A stretch of DNA of 64,000 nt, taken from Anaerolineaceae bacterium (lineage in GTDB: Bacteria > Chloroflexota > Anaerolineae > Anaerolineales > Anaerolineaceae). Below the pieces are notes generated by a model. It worked only from the letters and a program-made list of their open reading frames with translations. It had not been told where the DNA came from and ran no database searches. Where the stretch lies: positions 83,930 to 147,929 of the forward strand of contig JAURZL010000012.1 of the NCBI GenBank assembly GCA_030653365.1, given 5' to 3'. A program made the position numbers and the translations under genes. How positions within the stretch are numbered: position 1 is the stretch's first letter; every line of letters starts with the position of its first letter. Shown here piece after piece: positions 1 to 8,628 of this stretch.

Positions 1-932
1 GTACCAAAATTATCTTCCAATTGACTGGAAGACCGAACGATCATTGGTTGTTTTTCTTCCTTTTTCAGGATCGCCTCAAGCCGATCCAGAATATCAGGCG
101 GAAATTCCCCTGCTTGAAAATCCCTCACAATTGCCGGATACTCTGCCCGCATTTCCTCTTCGCTTTTATACTTCTGATCATTCCAGTGGGTGAGGTCATT
201 GATGGTCATGAAGGTGTAGATTTCATTGGAACCGATGTAGTGGGATTGTGGAGGACTCATGCAGGCACTGAGCTCAAACTCTTCTGTATCGGCCAGGACA
301 CGATGTGCCAGCAACATGCCAGCTGCTTTTCCCCCGATTTTACCAGCACCAATTTTTCGCTTACGAATCTCTAATAGATCACCCAGCGTAAACCACTCTT
401 TGGCGATATTGATATATTGCAGTTGATCACTGATCAGGTTGCGGATTAAAACTACTTTTGCTTCCTGCATTCTGGCTTCATATTTGACGCGGTCCTCTGG
501 ACTTAGTTTTTCGAACATCATTGCCTGTTCAAAGACAATTTCCTGAGGGGCTAATTCGGGGTTGACGGATAGTAAATGATCCTGTTGGCCAATACCTCTT
601 TCGGATAAGACCTCATTGGTGATTTTTTCAAACTCATCAAAGGATACCTGATGGCTGAAGAGCAAGTCGGTCAGTTGATCTCGGACCCGTTGGATTCGCA
701 TATCCCAGACTTCAGAATCCTCTTCCGTGTATGGATCCCGAATCCCTTCGCGATCTTGCGAGCGAATCGCCATTTCCCTCACCCTGGCTTCAAAAGCTTG
801 TGGTTGTATGATGCCGCGTTCAAACATTAATCGCCGCATTCGCATTCGAATTCGGCTGCCGAGAATAGGGTACTGTCCTAAAGCCAGATAAATGGTTAAT
901 AATCGATCAGTGGAGTTGGAATTAGATGCCAT
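1..932 (-). CDS. PEP/pyruvate-binding domain protein (PPDK N-terminal-like), C-terminus cut by window edge
   Basis: Reads leftward from ATG at 932-930 to the window edge, giving 310 residues with no stop. An AGGAGA ribosome site lies about 8 nt upstream. Residues 1-190 are mostly helical and charged. At 194-205 is a glycine-rich IGAGKIGGKAAG motif and at 297-310 a MIVRSSSQLEDNFG motif, the two hallmarks of the nucleotide-binding domain shared by pyruvate phosphate dikinase and PEP synthase (established family knowledge). The N-terminal 190 residues are not part of classical PPDK, so this is probably one of the stand-alone PEP/pyruvate-binding proteins rather than a central-metabolism enzyme. 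The substrate cannot be told from what is visible. Confidence 0.8.
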   Translation of the reverse strand, partial: MASNSNSTDRLLTIYLALGQYPILGSRIRMRMRRLMFERGIIQPQAFEARVREMAIRSQDREGIRDPYTEEDSEVWDMRIQRVRDQLTDLLFSHQVSFDEFEKITNEVLSERGIGQQDHLLSVNPELAPQEIVFEQAMMFEKLSPEDRVKYEARMQEAKVVLIRNLISDQLQYINIAKEWFTLGDLLEIRKRKIGAGKIGGKAAGMLLAHRVLADTEEFELSACMSPPQSHYIGSNEIYTFMTINDLTHWNDQKYKSEEEMRAEYPAIVRDFQAGEFPPDILDRLEAILKKEEKQPMIVRSSSQLEDNFG

Positions 933-1022
933 AAAACTGTCTCCTAATCACTGACCTTCTCACTATCAAAATGGTTACAAAACTCACAGAAAACAACCGG
1001 GAAAAGTATATCTTTATATTCT

Positions 1023-2150
1023 TTACCCTAAATGCATTGGCATGATAACATGCACAAATTCGTCTTCTCCAATCGGTTTAAGGGTGGCAGGTGTATTATT
1101 TGCATTGGTTTCCAGTGCCACACTAGGTGTTTTGATAACATCCAGCACTTCACGCAAATAACGCACATTGAAAGCAATCAATAAACCGTCTCCATCGATA
1201 TTGGCATCAATCTGTACCTCGGAATTTCCGGTTTCCTCGGATTGAGCAGAGATTTCGACGATGCCCGGTCCTTCCATTTTTGGTTGGATATGCATTCGAA
1301 CAATATTATTGCCGTCCCTGGCAATAATTTCTGCCTGCCTGCAGGCTTTTTGGAAATTAGGGGTTGAGAGTACCGTGTGGGTTTTATAGGTACGTGGAAT
1401 GATAACCTTATAATCCGGGAAATTTCCTTCGATTAATTGCGAGACGAGTTCTGCATCTTTTAAATTAAAGACCACCTGTCCTCTACCAGACGGGATGCTC
1501 ATGCTGACAGTCTCATCGCCATTGGCGGCAATCCGGGCTAATTCATTCAATGCACGTGCTGGAACAATGACCGATATGGTTTTATCTGTTGGATTATTGA
1601 CAGTCAAAGAACGTACAGAGATACGAAATCCATCCGTTGCAGCCATGGTCATTGAATTTCCTTCGATTTGCGTCAAGACTCCCTGTAACACTGGCCGGGC
1701 TTCATCAGAGGAAGCTGCAAAAGCGACTTGTTGAATCATCTCTTTAATGTCAGCTATATTGAGAGCTACGCCACCTGTTTTTTCTGGTAATGGCATTGGC
1801 GGATATTCCTGTGCATCAATTCCTTTAATGTCTGTACTGTTGGTTCCACATTGAATATTCAAAGTTTGCGTGCGATCATTTAACAACATTTCGACCCGGT
1901 CATTCGGCAGCGCACTTACCAGATCAGAAATTGTGCGGGATGGAATAGTAATCGATCCTTCCTCCTCAATTTCGGCTTTGATCCAACAAGATATTCCCAA
2001 TTCAAGGTTGGTGGCTGAAAGACGGATTCGTCCTTCGTCTGTTGCGATCAATACATTTGCAAGTACGGGCAAGGTACTGCGCGGAGAAACTGCTCTTGAT
2101 ACGGTGCTTAAGCCATGTGCCAATTCTTGTTGTGAGACTGATGCTTTCAT
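1023..2150 (-). CDS. dnaN: DNA polymerase III sliding clamp, beta subunit
   Basis: A 375-residue protein of normal clamp length. It forms the ring that tethers DNA polymerase III to DNA. It shows typical clamp sequence along its length: an N-terminal MKASVSQQELAHGL segment, SRAVSPRSTLPVLANVL near residue 20, SSDEARPVLQGVL in the middle domain, NVRYLREVLD near the end and a C-terminal VIMPMHLG. The last motif is normally MPMR-like; here a histidine replaces arginine. The gene is not next to dnaA, and I see no DnaA-box cluster in the flanks, so this is not an obvious replication origin. It is divergent from the small YbeD-like gene, separated by 260 bp of AT-rich DNA. Confidence 0.97.
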   Translation of the reverse strand: MKASVSQQELAHGLSTVSRAVSPRSTLPVLANVLIATDEGRIRLSATNLELGISCWIKAEIEEEGSITIPSRTISDLVSALPNDRVEMLLNDRTQTLNIQCGTNSTDIKGIDAQEYPPMPLPEKTGGVALNIADIKEMIQQVAFAASSDEARPVLQGVLTQIEGNSMTMAATDGFRISVRSLTVNNPTDKTISVIVPARALNELARIAANGDETVSMSIPSGRGQVVFNLKDAELVSQLIEGNFPDYKVIIPRTYKTHTVLSTPNFQKACRQAEIIARDGNNIVRMHIQPKMEGPGIVEISAQSEETGNSEVQIDANIDGDGLLIAFNVRYLREVLDVIKTPSVALETNANNTPATLKPIGEDEFVHVIMPMHLG

Positions 2151-2410
2151 GTGCTATCCTCTAACCTGATTTTGAGTGATCATTCCTGAATTTTTATTTA
2201 CAGAAAAAGTTTCAGAGTCATTCTGAATTTAAAAAGTATACAATGAGAATATAAAAAATTCCAGTAATATCGCCATCTATGTTGTCCAGAAATTGGAAAG
2301 ATTAATCTCAATTCTGATGAAGCTATGTTAGACTCATGAACAGATTTGTAACACCACCAAAAACATACTACCCCTAATGAAAAGATACATAAATATTTAA
2401 AAAAGGATCA

Positions 2411-2680
2411 ATGATGTTTGAATCTCCAAACATATATGATTTTCCATGTCCCATCTCCATTAAAGCCATTGGAGATGATCGTGATGATTACCTTCAGTTT
2501 GTCATTGATACAATGATTTCCGTTGTAGGTGAGATTGATGTTCAATCGATAACAACGAGATCAAGTAATGGAAATAAATATCTGGCGGTGACGGTTCCTT
2601 TTACTGCAAAGGATCGCGAGCAATTGGAATCTGTTTTTCAGGCTTTGAACCAGGATGTCCGCACGAAATTTATCGTTTAA
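2411..2680 (+). CDS. YbeD/DUF493-family small protein
   Basis: An 89-residue protein with the YbeD-like pattern: an N-terminal FPCPISIKAIG strand, a central VIDTMISVVG helix, the strand KYLAVTVPF and a C-terminal QALNQDVRTKFIV. In E. coli YbeD this is a ferredoxin-like ACT-type fold near the lipoate genes; the molecular role is unknown. Two ATG codons are adjacent (2411 and 2414). The GGA of AAAGGATCA upstream suits either. The gene stands alone, with a hairpin repeat just downstream (2710-2748). Confidence 0.75.
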   Translation: MMFESPNIYDFPCPISIKAIGDDRDDYLQFVIDTMISVVGEIDVQSITTRSSNGNKYLAVTVPFTAKDREQLESVFQALNQDVRTKFIV

Positions 2681-2709
2681 ATCAAAAATTTCGAATTTAT
2701 AATTTTCTG

Positions 2710-2748
2710 TCTGGGTGTTTTTATTAGACGGTACTCTCCAAAAACACC
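2710..2748 (+). repeat. Dispersed hairpin repeat, copy F (hairpin part only)
   Basis: GGGTGTTTTT and AAAAACACC arms separated by about 18 nt match the hairpin half of the repeat family at 14263, 16379, 17957, 25204 and 44285. The conserved AATGAGAT tail is not recognisable here. The match is by eye and short, so it may be a convergent hairpin. Confidence 0.4.
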
Positions 2749-2792
2749 TTCCATTCCCATATAATAGTGATTCTAAAAAATTGAGGAACAAC

Positions 2793-2819
2793 AAAAAAGT
2801 TGGCTCAAAATGCCAACTT
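2793..2819 (-). terminator. Rho-independent terminator of tRNA-Leu
   Basis: Arms AAGTTGGC (2797-2804) and GCCAACTT (2812-2819) form an 8-bp stem with a 7-nt loop. Read on the minus strand, it is followed by a T-run (2793-2798). It lies about 35 nt past the 3' end of tRNA-Leu. Confidence 0.8.
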
Positions 2820-2853
2820 ATTCAGGTATATTGCCTATGATATAATCGCTGTG

Positions 2854-2935
<82 letters not shown>

Positions 2936-2991
2936 ATTGAGTAGTGCAGAGTATATCTAAAAATCACAGAAGGGTCAAGGAATTCATTCAC

Positions 2992-4062
2992 ATGCGCTTA
3001 GGAATTATCGGGTTACCCCAATCTGGAAAGACTACAATTTTTAACGCAGTCACAAGCGGTGATATACCGACTGGCATCTCAGCAGGTCGGGTTCAAGTAA
3101 ACACAGCCGTTGTAGATGTGCCGGATCCCCGCGTGGATCGCCTTTCAGCCATGTTCAACCCCAAGAAGACGATCTATGCCAAGATCACCTATACAGATAT
3201 TGCCGGTCTTGATGGCAGCGCTGGGAAAAGTGGCATATCTGGCAGTCTTCTCAATCAACTCACCCAAATGGATGGGTTTATCCATGTATTGCGATGTTTT
3301 GAAGACGACAATGTGCCCCATCAGGAGGGGTCAGTTGATCCTATACGGGATTTGCACATGATGGATGGTGAATTTATCCTTAACGATCTCATCTTTATCG
3401 AACGCAAGCTGGAACGCCTGGCAGATGAACGCCGAAAGGGTGCTGGCAGGGACAAAGCCAGTATCGATCGTGATATTCATTTGTTTGAGCGTATGCAGGC
3501 CGCTTTAAATGAAGAGATTCCCCTGCGAGACATGGAAATGAGTCCGGATGAAACCAATAGCCTATCCGGTTTTGGATTTTTAAGTCTTAAACCTGTTATG
3601 GTGCTGTTAAACCTTGCAGAAGGTAAAAACCCGCCGCCAATGGATTATTCCCATCGACATAGTCTGGTTGTCGACTTGCAGGGAAAATTGGAAATGGACA
3701 TGGCAAAACTACCCGCTGAAGACGTGGAAATGTTCATGCAGGAATATGGAATCACCGAGTTAGGCCTGAATCGGATGATCAAGTATTCATACGATCTCCT
3801 GGGACAACACGCTTTCTTCACAGTCGGACCGGATGAATGCCGCGCCTGGACTGTGAGAACAGGTGCGCTGGCTCCCGAAGCAGCAGGCGTAATCCATACC
3901 GACCTGCAGAAAGGGTTTATCCGTGCGGAAGTCGTCTCCTACGATGATTTAATTGCATTTGGCGGGATGAATGAAGTGAAAGCCAAAGGAAAATTACGTC
4001 TCGAAGGGAAAGAATACATTGTCAAAGATGGCGATGTGTTGAATATTCGCTTTAATATTTAA
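2992..4062 (+). CDS. YchF/OLA1-type P-loop GTPase/ATPase
   Basis: A 356-residue protein of YchF length. The chosen ATG at 2992 gives the conserved N-terminus MRLGIIGLPQSGKTTIFNAV with AAGGA upstream; the frame is open 48 nt further, but that part overlaps the tRNA-Leu promoter region. The Walker A is GLPQSGKT, where most YchF proteins have GLPNVGKS. The Walker B/G3 is TDIAGL. The G4 slot reads MVLLNLAEG rather than NKxD, as usual for this family, which often prefers ATP. The C-terminal third (about 270-356) is the TGS-like YchF domain ending AKGKLRLEGKEYIVKDGDVLNIRF. Family members bind the ribosome. The divergent P-loop suggests a subfamily, not canonical YchF. Confidence 0.85.
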   Translation: MRLGIIGLPQSGKTTIFNAVTSGDIPTGISAGRVQVNTAVVDVPDPRVDRLSAMFNPKKTIYAKITYTDIAGLDGSAGKSGISGSLLNQLTQMDGFIHVLRCFEDDNVPHQEGSVDPIRDLHMMDGEFILNDLIFIERKLERLADERRKGAGRDKASIDRDIHLFERMQAALNEEIPLRDMEMSPDETNSLSGFGFLSLKPVMVLLNLAEGKNPPPMDYSHRHSLVVDLQGKLEMDMAKLPAEDVEMFMQEYGITELGLNRMIKYSYDLLGQHAFFTVGPDECRAWTVRTGALAPEAAGVIHTDLQKGFIRAEVVSYDDLIAFGGMNEVKAKGKLRLEGKEYIVKDGDVLNIRFNI

Positions 4063-4098
4063 GAATCTGACCACAGACAAACCTCATCAGGTGAATTT

Positions 4099-5145
4099 TT
4101 GACTGACTTGAATTTTGATACCCTGGCTGTAGCCATTGACCAACAGCTGAGAAAGCAACCATTCAGTGGGGTGATTCATGTCGCTCATCAGGAAACACCG
4201 ATCTTTTCGCATGCATATGGATTCGCCAATCGCAGTGATAAACTCCCCAACCGGCTAAATACCCGCTTTGGGATTGCCTCCGGTGGGAAGATTTTCACAG
4301 CAACAGCCATCTGTCAATTAGTGGCTGGTGGACAATTGTCTTTCGATCAACCCTTAAGTGATATTTTGGTGGATTTGCCTCCCAAACTGGATTCCACTGT
4401 AACCATTAAACAATTAATAACCCACACCAGCGGTATTCCTGATTACTTTGACGAGGAGACTGAAACAGATTATGAAATGTGTTGGCGAGAAAAACCAGTC
4501 TACTTGATGCGAACTGCCAATGATTTTCTCCCATTCATTCAGGACAAAGGGATGAAATTCAAGCCGGGAGAACGCTTTTCCTATAACAACATGGGTTTTG
4601 TGTTTTTGGGTTTGGTGATTGAAAAGGTAAGTGGAAAACGATTTCAGGATTATATTCAGGAAAGAATCTTTGGATCAGCATGGATGCGATCATCTGGATA
4701 TTTCTCTACTGATCGCTTACCAGAAAATTGTGCCAGTGGGTATATTGTGGAAGAAGATGGCTCCTGGAGGTCAAATGTTTTCTCTGTTCCCATCATTGGA
4801 CACGGGGATGGTGGCACATTTACAATTGCAGCCGATATTGGTCGTTTCTGGCGGGCATTGTGGAATAAAACATATTTCGGTGACGAAATTTTAACCAAAA
4901 TGACCTCACCACAGGTAAGGGTAAAACCGGAGAACCCCAATCAATATGGTTATGGTGTTTGGGTTGGTGATCTCACAGGCCACCGATGTTTATCGATTGT
5001 AGGTGATGACCCGGGAGTTGAATTTTCTTCAAGCTTTTATCCGGATTGCAATCTACAAATCACCTTGCTGGCAAATACGAATGGTTCCCTCTGGCAATTG
5101 GAAAAAATGATCAGGTCCGAGATATTCAGCCTCGATCAGGAATAA
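4099..5145 (+). CDS. Serine beta-lactamase-like hydrolase (class C / esterase family)
   Basis: A 348-residue protein starting at TTG 4099 with AGGTGA five nt upstream; no ATG fits. It has the three motifs of the beta-lactamase/DD-peptidase fold: SxxK as SGGK near residue 61 (nucleophile and base), YxN as YNN near 160, and a GHGDGG triad equivalent near 235. There is no signal peptide, so it is probably cytoplasmic and closer to the EstB-type esterases and uncharacterised PF00144 hydrolases than to a resistance enzyme. It lies 36 bp after the YchF-like gene and 3 bp before the GrpB-family gene, suggesting a three-gene operon. Confidence 0.85.
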   Translation: MTDLNFDTLAVAIDQQLRKQPFSGVIHVAHQETPIFSHAYGFANRSDKLPNRLNTRFGIASGGKIFTATAICQLVAGGQLSFDQPLSDILVDLPPKLDSTVTIKQLITHTSGIPDYFDEETETDYEMCWREKPVYLMRTANDFLPFIQDKGMKFKPGERFSYNNMGFVFLGLVIEKVSGKRFQDYIQERIFGSAWMRSSGYFSTDRLPENCASGYIVEEDGSWRSNVFSVPIIGHGDGGTFTIAADIGRFWRALWNKTYFGDEILTKMTSPQVRVKPENPNQYGYGVWVGDLTGHRCLSIVGDDPGVEFSSSFYPDCNLQITLLANTNGSLWQLEKMIRSEIFSLDQE

Positions 5146-5148
5146 AAA

Positions 5149-5733
5149 ATGGGAAATGAAATAAAAGAATATCTAATTGTGGATTATAAAACCAGCTGGC
5201 CGCTTGAATTTAACCAAATCGCCAGTGAGCTTCGCATAGGATTAGGGAATTTGGCATTACGAATTGACCATATCGGCTCCACCTCCGTTCAGGGCTTGCC
5301 CGCCAAAGATATTATTGATATCCAAATCACTGTACCGGCACTTAATCAGGACGTGATTCAAGCAATGGAAAAGCTGGGATATAGTCTGCCGGGTGGCGAG
5401 TATCGCGATCATGTGCCACCAGGGCAAGATAAGGTTCCTCAACAATGGGAGAAGTTGTATTTTCGTGCTCCAGCTTATCAACGCAGCACACATACCCATG
5501 TGCGTGTCCCCGGACGTGCCAATCAACGCTATCCTCTTCTATTTCGTGACTATCTTCGTTCGCATCCCAAAACTGCTGAGGCGTATGCCCGTCTGAAGAA
5601 AATGCTGGCAGAACATCTTGCGGTTCCTGCCATGTATCCGGATGTAAAAGACCCGGCTGTGGATTTGATTTATTTAGCTGCAGAAGAGTGGGCTGAGCAA
5701 ACTGGATGGCAGCCCGGTGAATCAGATTATTGA
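5149..5733 (+). CDS. GrpB-family (UPF0157) nucleotidyltransferase-fold protein
   Basis: A 194-residue protein with the family core: a VDYKTSWPLEFNQIASEL start, then IDHIGSTSVQGLPAKDIIDIQI at about 40-61, with GSTS and the DIID acidic pair typical of the nucleotidyltransferase-like fold, and HVRVPG in the middle. Related domains are fused to dephospho-CoA kinase in some actinobacteria. The activity is not established. It begins 3 bp after the upstream hydrolase stop and overlaps the convergent flavoprotein gene by 7 bp at its 3' end. Confidence 0.85.
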   Translation: MGNEIKEYLIVDYKTSWPLEFNQIASELRIGLGNLALRIDHIGSTSVQGLPAKDIIDIQITVPALNQDVIQAMEKLGYSLPGGEYRDHVPPGQDKVPQQWEKLYFRAPAYQRSTHTHVRVPGRANQRYPLLFRDYLRSHPKTAEAYARLKKMLAEHLAVPAMYPDVKDPAVDLIYLAAEEWAEQTGWQPGESDY

Positions 5734-7475
5734 TCCGACTTTTTTCTAAATCCCCATTTCTTTTTGCGTTGTTCTTCACTCATGTCCAATCCCAATGTAC
5801 CGCCTGGATTCATGATATTTGTTGGATCGAAATGTTTTTTTAAGATCCTGATGACATCCATGTTTGCAGATCCAATCTGACCTTCCAGCCAGGGAGCGGT
5901 CTGTTTACCAATACCGTGGTGGTGGCTCATTGATGCACCCGATTCCTGGATTGCCTGCAAAACTCCATATTGCAGCGTCAGGTACTCATTAATGTCCGTG
6001 ATACGGGCTATGAAGATGAAGTAAAGATTCGTGCCCTGCGGATAGGCATGCGAAAGGTGCGTCATACAGATGGTTTTTGGACGGCTTTTTACAAATCTGC
6101 GAACATGTTCATGTACTTTTGGTAGCTGATCCCAGGTGACAGCACACTCCAGCGTATCGATCAGAATTCCAAAGTCCATCAGGTCTTCGCGTATGTATGG
6201 GTCAGTAAAGCGGCTTTTCTCCCAGCGTTGGGTGACTCCAAATGGAGTCAGTGCAAAAGCTTTATATTTTCGTGCGGTCCTTGCAATGATGCGTTTGACC
6301 AGTCGCGCATAAGCTTTATCTCCATCGCATGATCCTAATAGCAGACAACGTTGCATGGGTAGGTAGCCCAAAGTTTTCAGTACCCCATCAGCCGGTGAAC
6401 CGTGAATATGATACATCCGCATGGCGACATCTGTTTCTTCCGGATCAGACAGGCGAAAGACAGAAGGATGACCACTTTCTGCCTGCATAATTTCTCTTAC
6501 AGCAAGTTGTGCATCCTCCCAATTTTTGAACAGATAACTATAACGTTGCTTATTTTCGGGTTGGAAACGATAAAGCCTGAGGGTCACTTCGGTCAGGACA
6601 CCAAAACATCCCTCCGACCCGATCATGATCTGATTAAAATCGGGACCTGTCGCACAACGTGGGTATCCTGGTGTTTGCATCTCGCCTGCGGGTGTCACGT
6701 ATTTCTGGGAAAGGACCAGGTCTTCGATCTTGCCGTAATAGGTCGAATTCTGTCCAGCACCACGTGTTACCACCCAGCCGCCTACGCTGGAATGTAAAAA
6801 AGATTGTGGAAAATGCCCGCAGGTATATCGCCTCTGAGCTCGCAATCTTTCCGGGGCATTATTCAGGAGCTCTTCCAATGCTGGTCCAAGCATACCAGCC
6901 TGAACAGTGATCGTCTGGTTGACATCATTAAAATCAAGCACTTTGTTCATGTGCAGGCTCATGTCAATACAGACTCCGCCGTTAACCGCTTCTACTCCGC
7001 GGGTGACAGTAGAACCAGCGCCATAAATATATACCGGCAATTGTTCCGCCTGACAATATTTAAGCAACGCAGTGATCTCCTGATTATTGCGGGGAGCAAC
7101 CACCACATCCGGCAGATTCTCGAAGATCCGTTGGCGGACACGCAACGCATCAAGCATGCCAGCACCATAGGAAGTGCGGGTACGTTGATAGGTATCGTAG
7201 GAGAGATTCTCCTCTCCTACGATTGCTTTCAGATCATTAATAAGTCGATCTTCCATCTGGCAAGGAATTTGTTCGCTGAAGTCTTCCAGCCCATCGTTAA
7301 TGGGGAATTGAAAATCCGAATCATCCAATTGAAAGATGTCTTTGAGCATCTGATACATCCCCTGATTGGGATGCTTGAAACCATCTGGCTCACCCCATTT
7401 ATACAAACTGCGATAAGAACGTGGGGAGGCTGTCTGCTCCAGCCAGGGTGGTTGAAATTTTTTGGATTTGCTCAT
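5727..7475 (-). CDS. FAD-binding oxidase of the alkyldihydroxyacetonephosphate synthase (AGPS) type
   Basis: 582 residues, with GAGGT before the ATG. It has a vanillyl-alcohol-oxidase-type FAD domain: PVYIYGAGSTVTRG near residue 150 binds FAD, and GSEGCFGVLTEVTLRLY near 295 is typical of the family. The C-terminal cap carries YFIFIA and SHHHGIGK near 525, the triple-His motif that marks AGPS, which swaps the acyl chain of acyl-DHAP for a fatty alcohol. The triple-His motif is stronger evidence than overall similarity, but related oxidases of unknown substrate exist. Its promoter is a 48-bp duplicate of the one in front of the glycerol-3-phosphate dehydrogenase at 12474-14075, so a role with glycerol-phosphate-type substrates is likely (inference). 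Confidence 0.85.
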   Translation of the reverse strand: MSKSKKFQPPWLEQTASPRSYRSLYKWGEPDGFKHPNQGMYQMLKDIFQLDDSDFQFPINDGLEDFSEQIPCQMEDRLINDLKAIVGEENLSYDTYQRTRTSYGAGMLDALRVRQRIFENLPDVVVAPRNNQEITALLKYCQAEQLPVYIYGAGSTVTRGVEAVNGGVCIDMSLHMNKVLDFNDVNQTITVQAGMLGPALEELLNNAPERLRAQRRYTCGHFPQSFLHSSVGGWVVTRGAGQNSTYYGKIEDLVLSQKYVTPAGEMQTPGYPRCATGPDFNQIMIGSEGCFGVLTEVTLRLYRFQPENKQRYSYLFKNWEDAQLAVREIMQAESGHPSVFRLSDPEETDVAMRMYHIHGSPADGVLKTLGYLPMQRCLLLGSCDGDKAYARLVKRIIARTARKYKAFALTPFGVTQRWEKSRFTDPYIREDLMDFGILIDTLECAVTWDQLPKVHEHVRRFVKSRPKTICMTHLSHAYPQGTNLYFIFIARITDINEYLTLQYGVLQAIQESGASMSHHHGIGKQTAPWLEGQIGSANMDVIRILKKHFDPTNIMNPGGTLGLDMSEEQRKKKWGFRKKSDQ

Positions 7476-7569
7476 GTCAACCTCGATTCTTGAAGATGTA
7501 TTAAGAATTGTATGAATTCAGTTAAAGTGGTTATCAGGGATTTCTGATTATTTTGATTTGGAGAAAAAA

Positions 7570-7617
7570 TTGAAAATTGGTAAGAGGTCATACCAGTTAA
7601 AATTATAATGATTCCAC
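7570..7617 (-). repeat. 48-bp duplicated promoter/operator block, copy 1
   Basis: Identical base for base to 14111-14158. It contains the -10 hexamer and an 18-bp imperfect palindrome, and the -35 element lies just outside it in a second shared octamer. The only other place I see this block is upstream of the glycerol-3-phosphate dehydrogenase gene. Confidence 0.95.
7578..7595 (-). promoter_or_regulatory. Operator, FadR/GntR-like, for the AGPS-like gene
   Basis: TGGTAAGAGGTCATACCA has TGGTA/TACCA arms. Read on the minus strand, it begins AACTGGTATGACC, close to the FadR-type pattern ACTGGT-N-GACC. It starts at the predicted transcription start (about 7 nt past the -10), a usual repressor position. 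The identity of the regulator is inference; no GntR gene lies in this window. Confidence 0.65.
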
Positions 7618-7629
7618 ACCTGAAGTCAA
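7602..7629 (-). promoter_or_regulatory. Sigma70 promoter of the AGPS-like gene
   Basis: On the minus strand: TTGACT (7624-7629), 16-bp spacer, TATAAT (7602-7607). The predicted start near 7595 gives a leader of about 120 nt. The same -35, spacer length and -10 recur before the glpD-like gene, with only five spacer bases changed between the two. Confidence 0.8.
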
Positions 7630-7708
7630 GGTTTGATCCTCCTGAATTCAAAACAGAGTTGATTCAGAAAATCCACTTCGTTCAGATGAAGTGAAATTAG
7701 ACTGAAAC

Positions 7709-8482
7709 TTAAACCTTGGTGGCGGTGATGATCAGGTTTCCACTCGACTCGGGCGAGAATGGCTCACCTTGCATGCTACCATAGGCGTGGACCTCCCGAA
7801 AACCCGCCTGAACCAATTGATGTTCAAGTTCGGAACTTATTTGTGGACGCAGTAGGGTAGTGTTGACAACCGATTGCCAATCGGAGTCGTTGTTACGTTT
7901 TAGTGTGACAATATTAAAGCGGATCTGACCGTTGGGGAGAAAATCATAGAATCGCTGGAAGATCCACTCACTCGCTTCTGATTGGTAAGTCTGCGGTTCC
8001 ATCCAGCGTTCCTGCTGGTGCATGACAGCATCAAAGTTACGATTCTGAATGAAAACCATACCACCTGGTCGGAGAACAGATAGAAAGTCCTCCAAAGATG
8101 CATTAAGTTCATCTTCTTTTGTCAGATGGGGCAGCGAGTTACCCAGGCAAAGCAAAAGGTCAAATTGATTGCCCCCAAAAGTCTTCGCCATTTCCCCCAA
8201 ACCAGCGCTTTCAAAACGAACCTGTACACCAGCATTGTGTGCATTCTGCTGGCTTTTCTCAATCATTTCTGGAAAGAGGTCTGCTGCACTAACCCGGTGA
8301 CCTGCTTTGACCAAGGCGATGGCATGCATACCGGTACCACAGGCAGTATCCAGAATATCCAGCGGTCGTTGAAGGATATTCTGTAACAAGCGGATTTGTT
8401 TTTCAATAAACGGCATCTCGTATGCCAGCCGATTTTTCCAATTTACAAAGCGATCATAATCATCTGAAAATTTCTCATACAT
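7709..8482 (-). CDS. Class I SAM-dependent methyltransferase
   Basis: 257 residues from ATG 8482, chosen because AGAGGTGA lies 6 nt upstream; an in-frame upstream start would add six residues. Motif I is LDILDTACGTGMHAIAL near residue 43. Acidic motif II is AADLF near 68, and motif IV is FDLLLCLGNSLPHL near 108. The layout resembles glycine/sarcosine N-methyltransferase-like proteins, but the substrate is unknown. It is divergent from the membrane protein at 8629. Confidence 0.85.
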   Translation of the reverse strand: MYEKFSDDYDRFVNWKNRLAYEMPFIEKQIRLLQNILQRPLDILDTACGTGMHAIALVKAGHRVSAADLFPEMIEKSQQNAHNAGVQVRFESAGLGEMAKTFGGNQFDLLLCLGNSLPHLTKEDELNASLEDFLSVLRPGGMVFIQNRNFDAVMHQQERWMEPQTYQSEASEWIFQRFYDFLPNGQIRFNIVTLKRNNDSDWQSVVNTTLLRPQISSELEHQLVQAGFREVHAYGSMQGEPFSPESSGNLIITATKV

Positions 8483-8628
8483 GTTCACCTCTACAAACAA
8501 TTGATAACCTCTATCATAAACGAAATAGTATCGAAATCAATTCATTCTATTTCAAGTTTGTATACAATATTCAAATCAGGTCTTACAATAACTGTGAAAT
8601 CATTCTCGAAGATGGGATTTTCAAAAAA

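Noticed and set aside
1023..2410. dnaN region as a possible replication origin
   Set aside because: No dnaA, gyrB or recF neighbour and no DnaA-box cluster or AT-rich unwinding repeats.
6804..7493. Plus-strand open frame of about 230 codons opposite the AGPS-like gene
   Set aside because: The opposite strand carries the conserved FAD domain; this frame shows no domain features.
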